This document shows, piece after piece, positions 6,277 through 14,486 of a DNA stretch of 20,218 nucleotides (positions are counted from its first letter, which is position 1; each line of letters starts with the position of its first letter). The notes beneath the pieces are model-generated. The model was not told the DNA's origin and searched no databases. It worked only from the letters and a program-made list of their open reading frames with translations. Where the stretch lies: contig JAAXXJ010000023.1 in NCBI GenBank assembly GCA_013334545.1, positions 1 through 20,218 of the forward strand, in the 5' to 3' direction. This DNA is from Nitrospirota bacterium (lineage in GTDB: Bacteria; Nitrospirota; UBA9217). Both the position numbers and the translations under genes were made by a program.

Positions 6277-7526
6277 TATTTCAACGCCTGCGTCAGTTTT
6301 CGGGTGCCGTATTCGAGCTTCTTCGTCCCTGCTGCGGTGAAGGCCCCGGTCCTCTTGAGCGACAGGATCTCCCTCTCCGCCGCCTCGGCGAGCTCGTCCT
6401 CGCCTAGGTTCAGAAGCACCGTGGCGGCGGACTGGAGCTTCTGCGTCGCTGCGGCGATGTTGCCCGCCTCAGCCTCGGTGAGCGCCCGGGTCTGGAGCTT
6501 GAATGCGCTCACCTTCTCCACGAGGTTCATCACCTCGGCGTTCACCTTTGCCGCGGCTGCAGCGTCATCAGTGAACATGACGAAGAGGTCCGCCTTGACT
6601 CTTTGCCCCTTGATCCCCCGGGAAGGCATATCATAGGTTACCTCGACCTGGCCCAGCCGGAATTTGCCCGCCTTTTGGGGCGGTACTCGCGCTTCAATGA
6701 GCATTGCCTGTCCCCGCCTGCTGTCAAGGGAGCCCAGGTCGGCCGTGACGTTCTGACCGTTCACGGCCTTCGTGCTTATGTCGGAGATCATGGGCATGGT
6801 GGCGTATACCTTCACCGGCTTGACCCCCGGGCTCATGCGCGCCGTCATGCTGAGGTTCGTTGCCGCGACAGATTGAGCGCCCTCGACCTCCTGCCGGAAC
6901 GCATCGAGGATGGCGATGGGATTCTGGATCCAGTACGAATCGCCGTGAGAGCGCTCGGCGAGCTGGAGCAGGAGCTTCTCATTCCACTCTTCGCCGATGC
7001 CGATGCTTGTAACGGCGATGCCCTTTCTTCCCGCCTCGTCGGCGAGCGTGAGGCACGCGGCCTCATCGTCCCACGTCTGGCCGTCCGTGAGCAGGAGTAT
7101 GCGGTTTACGCGGTCCTCGGAGAATCCCTTCCCGGCCTCCGCCAGACCGGCCTTGAGCCCGTCCGAGATCTGGGTGCCGCCGCGGGGGATGACCGATCCG
7201 AGCCGGGACTTGACCTCTTCGCGGTCCTTCAGGGGCTGGTTCGGGATAATCGTCTCGACCTGGTCATCGAAGACCGTAACGGAAACGAGATCGTTCTCAT
7301 TCAAGTGGTCCACCACGTAGCCCGCTGCCTCCTTGAGGTTCTCCATCTTCTCACCGTCCATGGAGCCGCTCCGGTCGAGCACGAGGCCGAAGTTCGCCGG
7401 CATGGTGCGGGGCTGTTCGCTGCTCACGGCTTTGACATCCACGAGCGCATAGACGGCCTGCTCCGCTCCGGTCACCGTCAGTGCGTCCTTGCTCATGACG
7501 CATCGGATATTCAGTTCGTTCTTCAT
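6276..7526 (-). CDS. Cytoplasmic von Willebrand factor A domain protein
   Basis: ATG 7526 is preceded by GGGAGGT at a suitable distance; the longer in-frame extension toward 7751 merely overlaps the PP2C gene. The product has 416 residues. The VWA domain starts near residue 44 with a complete MIDAS: DRSGS at 51-55, a Thr in PRGGTQI near 118, and LLLTDGQ at 144-150. After it comes a beta-rich region (about 220-330) and an Ala/Glu-rich helical C-terminus. It has no signal peptide or transmembrane helix, so unlike the VWA of the 3378-5630 gene it should act in the cytoplasm. VWA domains bind partners through a divalent metal; here it may scaffold phosphorylated complexes together with the FHA proteins. 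The partner is unknown. Confidence 0.9.
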   Translation of the reverse strand: MKNELNIRCVMSKDALTVTGAEQAVYALVDVKAVSSEQPRTMPANFGLVLDRSGSMDGEKMENLKEAAGYVVDHLNENDLVSVTVFDDQVETIIPNQPLKDREEVKSRLGSVIPRGGTQISDGLKAGLAEAGKGFSEDRVNRILLLTDGQTWDDEAACLTLADEAGRKGIAVTSIGIGEEWNEKLLLQLAERSHGDSYWIQNPIAILDAFRQEVEGAQSVAATNLSMTARMSPGVKPVKVYATMPMISDISTKAVNGQNVTADLGSLDSRRGQAMLIEARVPPQKAGKFRLGQVEVTYDMPSRGIKGQRVKADLFVMFTDDAAAAAKVNAEVMNLVEKVSAFKLQTRALTEAEAGNIAAATQKLQSAATVLLNLGEDELAEAAEREILSLKRTGAFTAAGTKKLEYGTRKLTQALK

Positions 7527-7599
7527 GTTCTGTACCTCCCGTTTCAACGCTGGACTTTGTATTTCAATCATTCCATGAGCCATGCTCGGGACTTCACCA

Positions 7600-8508
7600 T
7601 CAGAGGACCTTAACCACCACTGCGGTGATGTTGTCCTTGCCGCCGTTCGCGTTCGCACGCTGCACCAGCCTGGCGCAAACGATCTCGGTATACGGCTCTT
7701 CGGTGCAGATCCTGCGGATCTCTTCCTCGTCCACCTCCCCCCAGAGCCCATCGGTGCAAAGCAGGAGCGTGCCGCCTTTCTTCAGTTCGACCCGGAACAT
7801 GCCGGCCTTGACCGTTTCGTCGCTCCCGATGGTGCGGTAGAGCAGGTTCGACCGGGTGTGGTTCCTGGCCTCCTGTTGTGACAGCTTCCCGGCTGCCACC
7901 AGCTTCGCCACCAGGGAGTGGTCCTCGGTGACCTGGGAGATGGAACCGTTCTCCATCCAATAGGCCCTGCTGTCCCCCACACTGCCGATATATGCCGCGC
8001 CGTCGGTTACGAGCGCAACACAGAGCGTCGTGCCCATGTTCGAGCCCTTGCGTGCTGCTTCGCGCCTGACCTCTGTATTTGCCTGCTGCACCGCGCGCTC
8101 AAGGGTCGTGAGGGGGGCTTCATTAGTCGTGGTGTCGTTGCGTACTTTCCGGCGCACTGCATCAACGGCGATGCGGCTCGCCACTTCGCCGGCATCATGG
8201 CCGCCCATGCCGTCGGCTACGACGAACAGCGCACGGTTCCCCAGATCGAGGAGCGAAAAACTGTCCTCATTATGGTCTCTCACGAGGCCGGTATCGGTGA
8301 TCCCGTGCCAAAGAAGCCCGGGGACGCCGGTTGCCGGGTCTTCCTCCGCCGGTTCCGGTCTCAGCCGTATCGTGTGTGCAGGCTGGAGCACCTGTGTCAG
8401 AGAGCGCGCGGTGACCGGATCGATCCCGACGCGGGAAAGAGTCATGATGCTCCAGGATGTCTCCATTCCGAAGAGCGCTTTGACGAAATTGGCGATCCGT
8501 TGCATCAT
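7600..8508 (-). CDS. PP2C-family Ser/Thr protein phosphatase
   Basis: The 302-residue enzyme has an N-terminal extension of about 65 residues and then a full PP2C (PPM) domain. Metal-binding motifs are present: RDHNED at 77-82, VVADGMGGHDAGE at 97-108, IGSVGDSRAY at 174-183, LCTDGLWG at 250-257 and GGKDNITAVV at 289-298. It hydrolyses phospho-Ser/Thr with Mn2+/Mg2+ and should reverse the kinase at the distal end of the operon. ATG 8508 (a second ATG follows at once) sits behind a G-rich site. It is the first gene after the sigma-54 promoter at 8557-8572, with a leader of about 38 nt. The extension is not a recognised domain. Confidence 0.95.
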   Translation of the reverse strand: MMQRIANFVKALFGMETSWSIMTLSRVGIDPVTARSLTQVLQPAHTIRLRPEPAEEDPATGVPGLLWHGITDTGLVRDHNEDSFSLLDLGNRALFVVADGMGGHDAGEVASRIAVDAVRRKVRNDTTTNEAPLTTLERAVQQANTEVRREAARKGSNMGTTLCVALVTDGAAYIGSVGDSRAYWMENGSISQVTEDHSLVAKLVAAGKLSQQEARNHTRSNLLYRTIGSDETVKAGMFRVELKKGGTLLLCTDGLWGEVDEEEIRRICTEEPYTEIVCARLVQRANANGGKDNITAVVVKVL

Positions 8509-8556
8509 GAGGCACCCCCGAAGCTGGTTTTTTTCCGTCCTACTGGGCTGATAGAT

Positions 8557-8572
8557 TGCATCGTCCGTGCCA
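8557..8572 (-). promoter_or_regulatory. Sigma-54 (RpoN) promoter of the PP2C/FHA/VWA/kinase operon
   Basis: The minus strand reads TGGCACGGACGATGCA, against the consensus TGGCACG-N4-TTGCW. The -24 element is perfect, the -12 element has one mismatch, and the GG-to-GC spacing is exactly 10 bp. Transcription would begin near 8547, about 38 nt before the PP2C ATG. The long gene-free stretch upstream offers room for activator sites. Confidence 0.8.
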
Positions 8573-8701
8573 AAAGGCGCCGCAGGGCGTGCGATGAAGA
8601 AAAGCGTTCAGGAACAGGATGTTGTGCCCCAGCGGGGAGCATGCACCATCAGGAAATCCGTACCTTGTGTCGGGCCGTTGTACGATTCTCGGAGGGCGGT
8701 T

Positions 8702-8716
8702 ATTCGATTTTCGAAT
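8702..8716. promoter_or_regulatory. Perfect palindrome, candidate activator site of the sigma-54 promoter
   Basis: ATTCGA-TTT-TCGAAT is a perfect 6+3+6 inverted repeat about 130 bp upstream of the -24 element, a distance typical for an enhancer-binding protein site. No second copy was noticed nearby, so this remains a candidate. Confidence 0.35.
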
Positions 8717-8964
8717 GGCCGGACCAGTACTCTTATTCGGTGACAATATCAGGGGGCAGGAGAATGCCTGGATGAGTGGTTCATGAAAAAAACAGACAGG
8801 ACTCAGGACGAGCGGTTGCAGAGCGCGGCAACAACCGTCTCTCCGACATGCTCAGGACAGGCTCTGAACGATGCGAAGGACCGCAGGCAGGGGTTAAGAC
8901 CGGGCTCAGTGAGGAACTGATCGTGATATACAGGATGGCGGGATGCATTGCGCCACCCGCGCAC

Positions 8965-8988
8965 GGCAACGCCGAAGAAGGCGCTGCC
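8965..8988 (-). terminator. Stem-loop downstream of the HD-GYP gene, weak terminator candidate
   Basis: On the minus strand GGCAGCGCC and GGCGTTGCC form a 9-bp stem with one G-U pair and a 6-nt loop, about 65 nt after the HD-GYP stop. No T-run follows, so it may be a 3'-end stabiliser or attenuator rather than an intrinsic terminator. Confidence 0.3.
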
Positions 8989-9052
8989 AGAAATGATCCT
9001 GCTCTATTGATATCGCTAACGACCTACAGAAGAACGATCCGATGCGCGCTGA

Positions 9053-10276
9053 TCACGTGTCGGAATTCGATGAAAGCGCCTTGAACTTGTGCATATCCAG
9101 GTTATGCAAATGAGGCAGGATATGGGGTTCTTTGACCTCGCCGTTCAGTTCCTTGCGCAAGACGTTGAAAAACGTGTTCGTGATCTTGGTGTCGAACTGG
9201 GTCCCTTTGCACCGCGTCACTTCCTTCAATGCCTCGCTGACAGGAAGCTTGTCCCGGTATGGCCGGTCTGATGTCATGGCGTCAAAAGCGTCTACCAGTG
9301 CGAGGATCTTTACGCCATCGCTCAATTCCGCTTCTTTGAGTGAATCGGGATACCCTTTCCCGTCCAAGCGCTCATGGTGGTGCCGGACGAAGTTTTCGAT
9401 ATTTTTCCACGGGAACCTGATCTTTGACAGGATATCGTACGATATCTGAGGATGCTTTCTGATCTCCGTCAACTCAGGGGTCGAAAGCGTTGCTCCCTTA
9501 TTGATGACCTTGACATCAATAATGATCTTCCCGATGTCATGGAGAAGGCCGGCGATATAGATGCCCTCGACATCCTTCTTTTTCCAACCGAGCTCGCGAG
9601 CGATCGCAACGGCATAGCTGGCCACGCGGTAGGAATGGTCCTTGGTATACTCGTCCTTGGCGTCGATCGCGGTCGCAAAGGCCTGAATGGTGTCCTGGTA
9701 GATCTGCTGCATGCTGGAATAGAGTTTCTTGTTTTCCGCGGCCTTTTTGGCCACCTCCAGGAACAACCGCGCATTGTGAAGGGTTATCGCCATTTGATGC
9801 GCGATCACCCGTAGGACGTCCTTTTCACCTTGACGGAAGGGTGCTCTCCCCAGCTTCCTGCCGAGCGCGATGGCGCCGACGAAATCGCCTTTGGCAAAAA
9901 GGGGAAGAAAGATCGTTGTCTGCAGATCGCTGAACACCTCCTTATTCCGTACAAAGAAGGCGCTCTCTGCCATGTCGCGAAACGTATGCGGATCATTCAT
10001 CCTGAATCGTTTGATGTGCTCCGGTAGGAGGGGAATCCCTTTTACTCGCCGTTCCCTGGCCCGGCGCCCTTTTTCGACGAAGAGCCGGAGGATTTTTCGC
10101 TGAGGGTTGTACACGAAAAGGGCCGCCGTTGGGACGGAAAACATGCCTGTGATGACATAAAGCGCCGCCTTCATTTTGGCACTAAGGTCCTTCGAGGAGG
10201 TCGCTTCCTGTCCCAGGTCGACCAGGGACGACATGCTGAACAGCAACCGCTTGAGATCCAGTTTCTTATTCAGCAT
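9053..10276 (-). CDS. GAF-HD-GYP protein, probable c-di-GMP phosphodiesterase
   Basis: The 407-residue protein starts at ATG 10276 behind AAGGAG and overlaps the STAS gene by 11 nt, suggesting coupled translation. A GAF domain lies at about 15-172, then a short helix, then an HD-GYP domain at about 190-385. Key residues: DHSYRV (213-218), HDIGK (246-250), and HHERLDGKGYP (300-310), the full HD-GYP signature, followed by DAFDAMTSDRPYR. Known HD-GYP enzymes linearise and hydrolyse c-di-GMP using two or three metal ions. It has no membrane segment. It is the last gene of the operon that begins with a diguanylate cyclase, so the operon encodes both making and breaking of the messenger. The GAF ligand is unknown. 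Confidence 0.93.
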   Translation of the reverse strand: MLNKKLDLKRLLFSMSSLVDLGQEATSSKDLSAKMKAALYVITGMFSVPTAALFVYNPQRKILRLFVEKGRRARERRVKGIPLLPEHIKRFRMNDPHTFRDMAESAFFVRNKEVFSDLQTTIFLPLFAKGDFVGAIALGRKLGRAPFRQGEKDVLRVIAHQMAITLHNARLFLEVAKKAAENKKLYSSMQQIYQDTIQAFATAIDAKDEYTKDHSYRVASYAVAIARELGWKKKDVEGIYIAGLLHDIGKIIIDVKVINKGATLSTPELTEIRKHPQISYDILSKIRFPWKNIENFVRHHHERLDGKGYPDSLKEAELSDGVKILALVDAFDAMTSDRPYRDKLPVSEALKEVTRCKGTQFDTKITNTFFNVLRKELNGEVKEPHILPHLHNLDMHKFKALSSNSDT

Positions 10277-10631
10277 TGCTCTCCTTTCGCCTCAAGGACC
10301 TCAGAGCGTCCTCTTCGTTGTTAAATACCTTTACGTGCTTTATCAGGCCCATCATCTCAAATACATCCCGGTGGACCTTCTTCAGATTGGTAAAGCAGAG
10401 CACGCTGTTGTGTTCCTGTGTCTTATGAACCATGCCGGTGAAAATGGAAACCCCGATGGTGTTAATATATTGGACGTCGGCGAAATTCACGATGAGCGTT
10501 TTTGCACCCTTCCCGAGGAGCTGTTCGCTGGTCTGCTCCAGACTCACCGCTCCCATGTCATTGATGTACCCTTTGGGCATCATGACGACCGCGTCCTTTG
10601 TTGATTTTGATGACAACGAAAAATTACTCAC
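10266..10631 (-). CDS. STAS-domain protein (anti-anti-sigma factor-like)
   Basis: I place the start at GTG 10631, which overlaps the upstream ATPase stop by 8 nt and gives the normal STAS length of 121 residues; AAGGAGG lies about 12 nt upstream. The fold pattern fits STAS: VVMMPKGYIN strand, KTLIVNFADVQYINTIGVS core, and the C-terminal LIKHVKVFNNEEDAL. Such proteins bind RsbW/SpoIIAB-like kinases and are switched by phosphorylation at the D-S-S/T-G loop. Here the loop reads N57-T58-I59-G60, so the usual Asp and one Ser position are changed. Its immediate partner is probably the HATPase part of the upstream gene. It may be a non-classical switch or be locked in the unphosphorylated form. Confidence 0.88.
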   Translation of the reverse strand: MSNFSLSSKSTKDAVVMMPKGYINDMGAVSLEQTSEQLLGKGAKTLIVNFADVQYINTIGVSIFTGMVHKTQEHNSVLCFTNLKKVHRDVFEMMGLIKHVKVFNNEEDALRSLRRKESNAE

Positions 10632-12294
10632 GTTTTGCCGTATCCTCCTTCCGCATGCCGGTGGAAGTTCCAAGATTTTTAATAAGGACCGTCCGCGTGC
10701 CCTGGGCGGTCCTTTCGAACACGACCTCATCGGCAAAGCGCTTCATGAGCTTTACGCCCCATCCTCTGCCCGACGCCTTCGCAGCCGCCTGGTCGCCAAA
10801 AGGCTCGCCGGTCTCCTGCACAATGAACTCAGACCCAGCGCTTTCGATCGATACCTCAAGGCGGCCCATTTCCACGGCAACGACTATCCGGACCTTATTA
10901 TCCATTCCCTTGCCATGTTCTATGGCGTTGATGCATGCCTCGATCACGGCTATCTGCATCTGTCCTATGGCGTCCTCGTTGAGTTGGAGGTTCTTACCGA
11001 TCTGCTCGAGACATTGCGCGACGACAAGCTCTGAATCCTTGACCATGGGGATGGTCATTTCAAAGTGAACGGCGTTCTCCTTATGCGGGAGCAATGCCTC
11101 AAGGAAGAGCTGTTCCCGTTCATGGCGGGACTTTGCGAGGATCTCCTCCTGGTAGAGCTCCTCAATGATATCCCGGACGACCCGGTCTTCCGTCGCCCTG
11201 AATACGCCGAACTCCCCGCGGATGATGCCGGCGAGATACAGGGAGTGTGCCGTGGCGCTCACCTGGGCGTCTGTCAGCCCAAGAGATCTTGCGAACCATC
11301 GGCGGGGATGGGGCTCCGCCGCGTGGCACATCATGAAGGCCATCGCGAGGGCGGCCCTGCGAACTTCCAGGTCCGGGAAAAAGTCCTTGAGGACAGCGGA
11401 CCACGAGAGAGAGAGAGGGCCTTCCATGATCTCCCGGACATAGGCATTCCAGAAATCCTTCTCGTCCAGGACCTTCTTCGCACATGCCGTCCGTACGACG
11501 CACGCCAGGTAAAAGGGATTGCCGCCGAGATGGCGCAGGAGAAGATGGGGTATGGTGCCTTCGGCCCCATGTACAGCAAGGAGCGCGCGAGCCCTCGACA
11601 TTGCGCTCTCGGCTCCGAGCGGCTGGACGGGTATCCGTTCAAGGCCTTGTGCAACGGCCATTTCCTGGATCTCCGGACCGTTCCCGGAGAGCAGATGGGG
11701 CGTTTTCCCGGAAGCCATCGGCTCTTCGAAAAGGGAGACCAGCTTGGGGTCGGGGTTCCCTTCGATCGTGATGCCTTCGAGCCGCTGAAATTCATCGATC
11801 AGGACCGCTACCGGCGTCCCGGTGGCCAGCACTGACCGGTGGGGAGCATTGAGGGCAATGCGCAGCGCATCGAGAGGCTCAGAGGCGCTCCGCTCATAGC
11901 GGTCAAGGATATCCCTTGCCCATGTCGCCCCCCGCTCCTCAGCGAGCGTCGCTATATCATCGATCGACATCCCGTAATGGTAGAGAAGAGCCTGTTCCTT
12001 TTTCTGATACGCGAGCCTCTGGGAGAGGAACTGGACCAGATAGGTGCGGGAAAAGGCTTTCGCGGACAGCACCGCCGGATTGGCCGCATAAAAAAACGGG
12101 GCGACGCGGTCATGCCCCCAGAACAGGCGCCCGAAAAGCTGTTTGAGCAGCTCCGTCTTTCCCATGCCCCGGGGGCCTGACAGAACCGCGCTCCTGGCCT
12201 GGCTTCCATGCGCAAGGACGATCCGCCTCGTGAGCCCGTCCAGCTCTTCCTGTTTGCCGACGAAATCCTTTTCCGGGAGTGAACTGAATGGCAT
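10624..12294 (-). CDS. P-loop ATPase fused to a C-terminal RsbW-like HATPase domain
   Basis: ATG 12294 starts one base after the stop of the cyclase gene. The 556-residue product has an N-terminal AAA/STAND-like ATPase with FVGKQEELDGL (11-21), Walker A GPRGMGKT (40-47) and Walker B VAVLIDEF (162-169), a region rich in helices (about 250-400), and a GHKL ATPase domain at about 410-540. That domain keeps the N-box with Glu452 and Asn456 (IEACINAIEHG) and the G2 box GRGWGVKLMKRFADEV (509-524). The G1 box is degenerate (IESAGSEF, 483-490; Glu for Asp). In RsbW-type proteins this domain binds STAS partners and may phosphorylate them. The fusion suggests that nucleotide- or ligand-driven changes of the P-loop part control the switch domain. 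It overlaps the STAS gene by 8 nt. Confidence 0.88.
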   Translation of the reverse strand: MPFSSLPEKDFVGKQEELDGLTRRIVLAHGSQARSAVLSGPRGMGKTELLKQLFGRLFWGHDRVAPFFYAANPAVLSAKAFSRTYLVQFLSQRLAYQKKEQALLYHYGMSIDDIATLAEERGATWARDILDRYERSASEPLDALRIALNAPHRSVLATGTPVAVLIDEFQRLEGITIEGNPDPKLVSLFEEPMASGKTPHLLSGNGPEIQEMAVAQGLERIPVQPLGAESAMSRARALLAVHGAEGTIPHLLLRHLGGNPFYLACVVRTACAKKVLDEKDFWNAYVREIMEGPLSLSWSAVLKDFFPDLEVRRAALAMAFMMCHAAEPHPRRWFARSLGLTDAQVSATAHSLYLAGIIRGEFGVFRATEDRVVRDIIEELYQEEILAKSRHEREQLFLEALLPHKENAVHFEMTIPMVKDSELVVAQCLEQIGKNLQLNEDAIGQMQIAVIEACINAIEHGKGMDNKVRIVVAVEMGRLEVSIESAGSEFIVQETGEPFGDQAAAKASGRGWGVKLMKRFADEVVFERTAQGTRTVLIKNLGTSTGMRKEDTAKRE

Positions 12295-12295
12295 G

Positions 12296-14323
12296 CTAAG
12301 AGAATACCTCGATCCTGTTCTTCCCCTTGTTCTTGGCGCGGTAAAGCGCTTTATCAACGTTCTCGAGCAGAAGTTCGGCGGTATCTCCGTGCTCCGGATA
12401 ACAGACAATGCCTATGCTGGCCGTCAAGATACAGGGCTCTGGCTTCCCACCCGCTTTCCGGGTCCACGCTGTACCCGTGGACACGCTGTTGCGGAGGCGT
12501 TCACCGATCTCGATCGCAACCGGCTCGCTGGTTTCCGGCAGGATCACCATGAACTCGTCCCCGCCAAACCGGGCCACGATGTCCATGGACCGCACCGTCT
12601 TCAACAAGGTCTCGGCTACCTCCTGAAGTATCTTGTCGCCCACGAGGTGCCCTTCGCTATCGTTGCAGGATTTGAATCCGTCCAGGTCCAGCATGAGAAG
12701 GCTCATCGGGTGTATATGCCGCTCCGACCGCGCCAGTTCGTCTTTGAGCCGTTCTTGCAGGTATCTGCGGTTCAAGAGGCCGGTTAGGGTATCGGTGATC
12801 GTCAACTTCTTGAGCTCCTCCGATTTCGCATAAAATTCGTTGCGCTCCACGACGACGGCGGCGTGGGTCGCAATGGACTGGATGAGCTTCAGGTCCTCCT
12901 CGTCGAAGACCTCACCGGTCGTCTTATCCGACAGGTTGAGCACGCCGATGACCCGGTCTGCGATCTTGAGCGGCACGCTGACGAACGACCGGGTCCGGTA
13001 ATGATTCCGGTTCTTCTGCTTGATACGCGGATCGTCCTCGAGATCCTTCACCAGGTAGGGTTCGCCGCGCTCTGCCACTTTGCCGGCGATCCCCTCACCG
13101 CGCGGGATGCAGATCTTCCCCGAGACCCCCTGAATGATGCCTTTCTTCGCTTCGAGGAGCAGGGCGTCGGTCTTCTGATCGAGCATCATGAGCGATCCCT
13201 GCTCCGCCTTCAGCAGTTCGGCGGACTTGTCGAGGATCATCTGGAGAAGTGTGTCATAGTTCTGGATCGGCGTTATCGCCCGGTTCAGCTCCGACATCAA
13301 GGCGAACCGGTTGAACTTTTTATAGAGGTCCTGGTGCAAGTGAAAGTTCTCTATGAAAAGCGCGGTCTGCTTGCAGAATCCGGCGATGATCTGCCGGTCT
13401 CGATCGAGAAGGATCTGATTGGTGATGCAGAGGATCCCCCCCAAGGTCTTGTTCACCAGGATCGGGAAGAAGAACCGGGACTCGCGACCGGCAGGCGCTT
13501 TGGAGGCCGGTCCGGCAACCTGTGTCGCGGTACGAATAAATGGTTTTCCGCTGAGCAGCTCTTTGACGACGGTGTCATTCTCGTCGATGGTGATCGCCTC
13601 GGTCGGAGCCCCGCTCTTGGAGATGCCGTACAGACCGGTATATCTGCCCGCCTCCCGATCGAGTGCGAGGATGGTGATATGATCGATGTCCAGCAGCGTT
13701 GAAAGATTATAGAGCATGTCCTGGTACCGCATTTCGGGCTGCTCCACCGTAGCAGAGCCCCACAACGAGAAGACGCTCATGAGACTATCGAACTTCTTCC
13801 GCAGTGCCGCGGTCTCCTGCATATTTTGGAGGGACCGGTTCACTGTATCATCAATAAAACGACATGCTTTCCACGCCTGCTCTTGGCTGGTGAACGTGAG
13901 CGGTGCTCTTACCGCGATCGCGTCAACGCCGCGGGCTGCCGCGAGGTTCATGTATTCGCGGAAATCCTCATACGAGGAGAAGGACCCGCGCCCCAGGATC
14001 ACCGCTTTTTCCCCCAGGTATTCGACGGAGAGTGCAAAGCAAACGATCTTGGCAAGGCACTTGTAGACGTCAGGCTTGCCCGTTGCGAGAACGTTCATGA
14101 TGCGGGGATGGCAGGATGTTTTGCACTGAGATTCGAGGCCGGGCGAGGTTGCGAGGAAGCTCCCGCATTGTGAATGCTCGATCAACGGAGCGAAGATCAG
14201 TCTTCCCGTCTGTGAATAGACGCTGAGAGAAAAACCGAGGCTGTCGGATAGGGTCGTAAAGAGGTTATGCCATGGTTCCGATACGAAGAGATCCTGCAGG
14301 CGCTCCCCGGTGATCGCGTTCAT
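12296..14323 (-). CDS. PocR-GAF-GAF-GGDEF diguanylate cyclase
   Basis: The 675-residue protein starts at ATG 14323 (ATG 14326 is equally in frame) behind AAGGAG. Parts: a PocR-type sensory domain (about 8-165) with Cys53, 67, 71, 89 and 95; GAF 1 (about 200-330); GAF 2 (about 345-495); and a GGDEF domain (about 508-672) introduced by ITDTLTGLLNRRYL. The active motif GGDEF is intact at 587-591. An RSMD I-site (578-581) stands exactly five residues before it, so product inhibition by c-di-GMP is expected. There is no transmembrane segment. PocR domains are thought to sense small hydrocarbon-like ligands or bind metal; the conserved-looking Cys set here suggests redox or metal sensing, which is inference. 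It is the first gene of the operon. Confidence 0.94.
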   Translation of the reverse strand: MNAITGERLQDLFVSEPWHNLFTTLSDSLGFSLSVYSQTGRLIFAPLIEHSQCGSFLATSPGLESQCKTSCHPRIMNVLATGKPDVYKCLAKIVCFALSVEYLGEKAVILGRGSFSSYEDFREYMNLAAARGVDAIAVRAPLTFTSQEQAWKACRFIDDTVNRSLQNMQETAALRKKFDSLMSVFSLWGSATVEQPEMRYQDMLYNLSTLLDIDHITILALDREAGRYTGLYGISKSGAPTEAITIDENDTVVKELLSGKPFIRTATQVAGPASKAPAGRESRFFFPILVNKTLGGILCITNQILLDRDRQIIAGFCKQTALFIENFHLHQDLYKKFNRFALMSELNRAITPIQNYDTLLQMILDKSAELLKAEQGSLMMLDQKTDALLLEAKKGIIQGVSGKICIPRGEGIAGKVAERGEPYLVKDLEDDPRIKQKNRNHYRTRSFVSVPLKIADRVIGVLNLSDKTTGEVFDEEDLKLIQSIATHAAVVVERNEFYAKSEELKKLTITDTLTGLLNRRYLQERLKDELARSERHIHPMSLLMLDLDGFKSCNDSEGHLVGDKILQEVAETLLKTVRSMDIVARFGGDEFMVILPETSEPVAIEIGERLRNSVSTGTAWTRKAGGKPEPCILTASIGIVCYPEHGDTAELLLENVDKALYRAKNKGKNRIEVFS

Positions 14324-14486
14324 CATTGCTCCTTCGACTATTGCATGACCGTCGTTGAACAACGTTCTTTACTGCCTACAATGTTGGCCGGTGCCTGTTT
14401 CCGAATACCGGTCAGCGAGAAGACCCGACGAGGTTTGATTCCAGCCGCGTCTTCCTCACGATCGCAAAATTCCCTGATACTTTAAT

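Larger units (their letters stand above)
8573..9052. other. Gene-poor intergenic region upstream of the sigma-54 promoter
   Basis: About 480 bases lie between the HD-GYP stop and the promoter of the next operon. Apart from the palindrome at 8702-8716, the repeated CTCAGGAC (8802-8809 and 8851-8858) and the hairpin at 8965-8988, I see no gene. A 45-codon open frame at 8783-8920 (+) starts MKKTDRTQDERLQ but has no well-spaced ribosome-binding site. The region could hold enhancer sites for the RpoN activator. Confidence 0.5.

Noticed and set aside
8776..9084. 102-codon + strand open frame and an overlapping 45-codon frame (8783-8920)
   Set aside because: Neither has a well-placed ribosome-binding site or a recognisable motif; the larger overlaps the end of the HD-GYP gene.
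14324..14476. c-di-GMP riboswitch in the leader of the cyclase operon
   Set aside because: I could not find the conserved GCAAACC/GAAA/ACGCAAAGC pattern of GEMM riboswitches.
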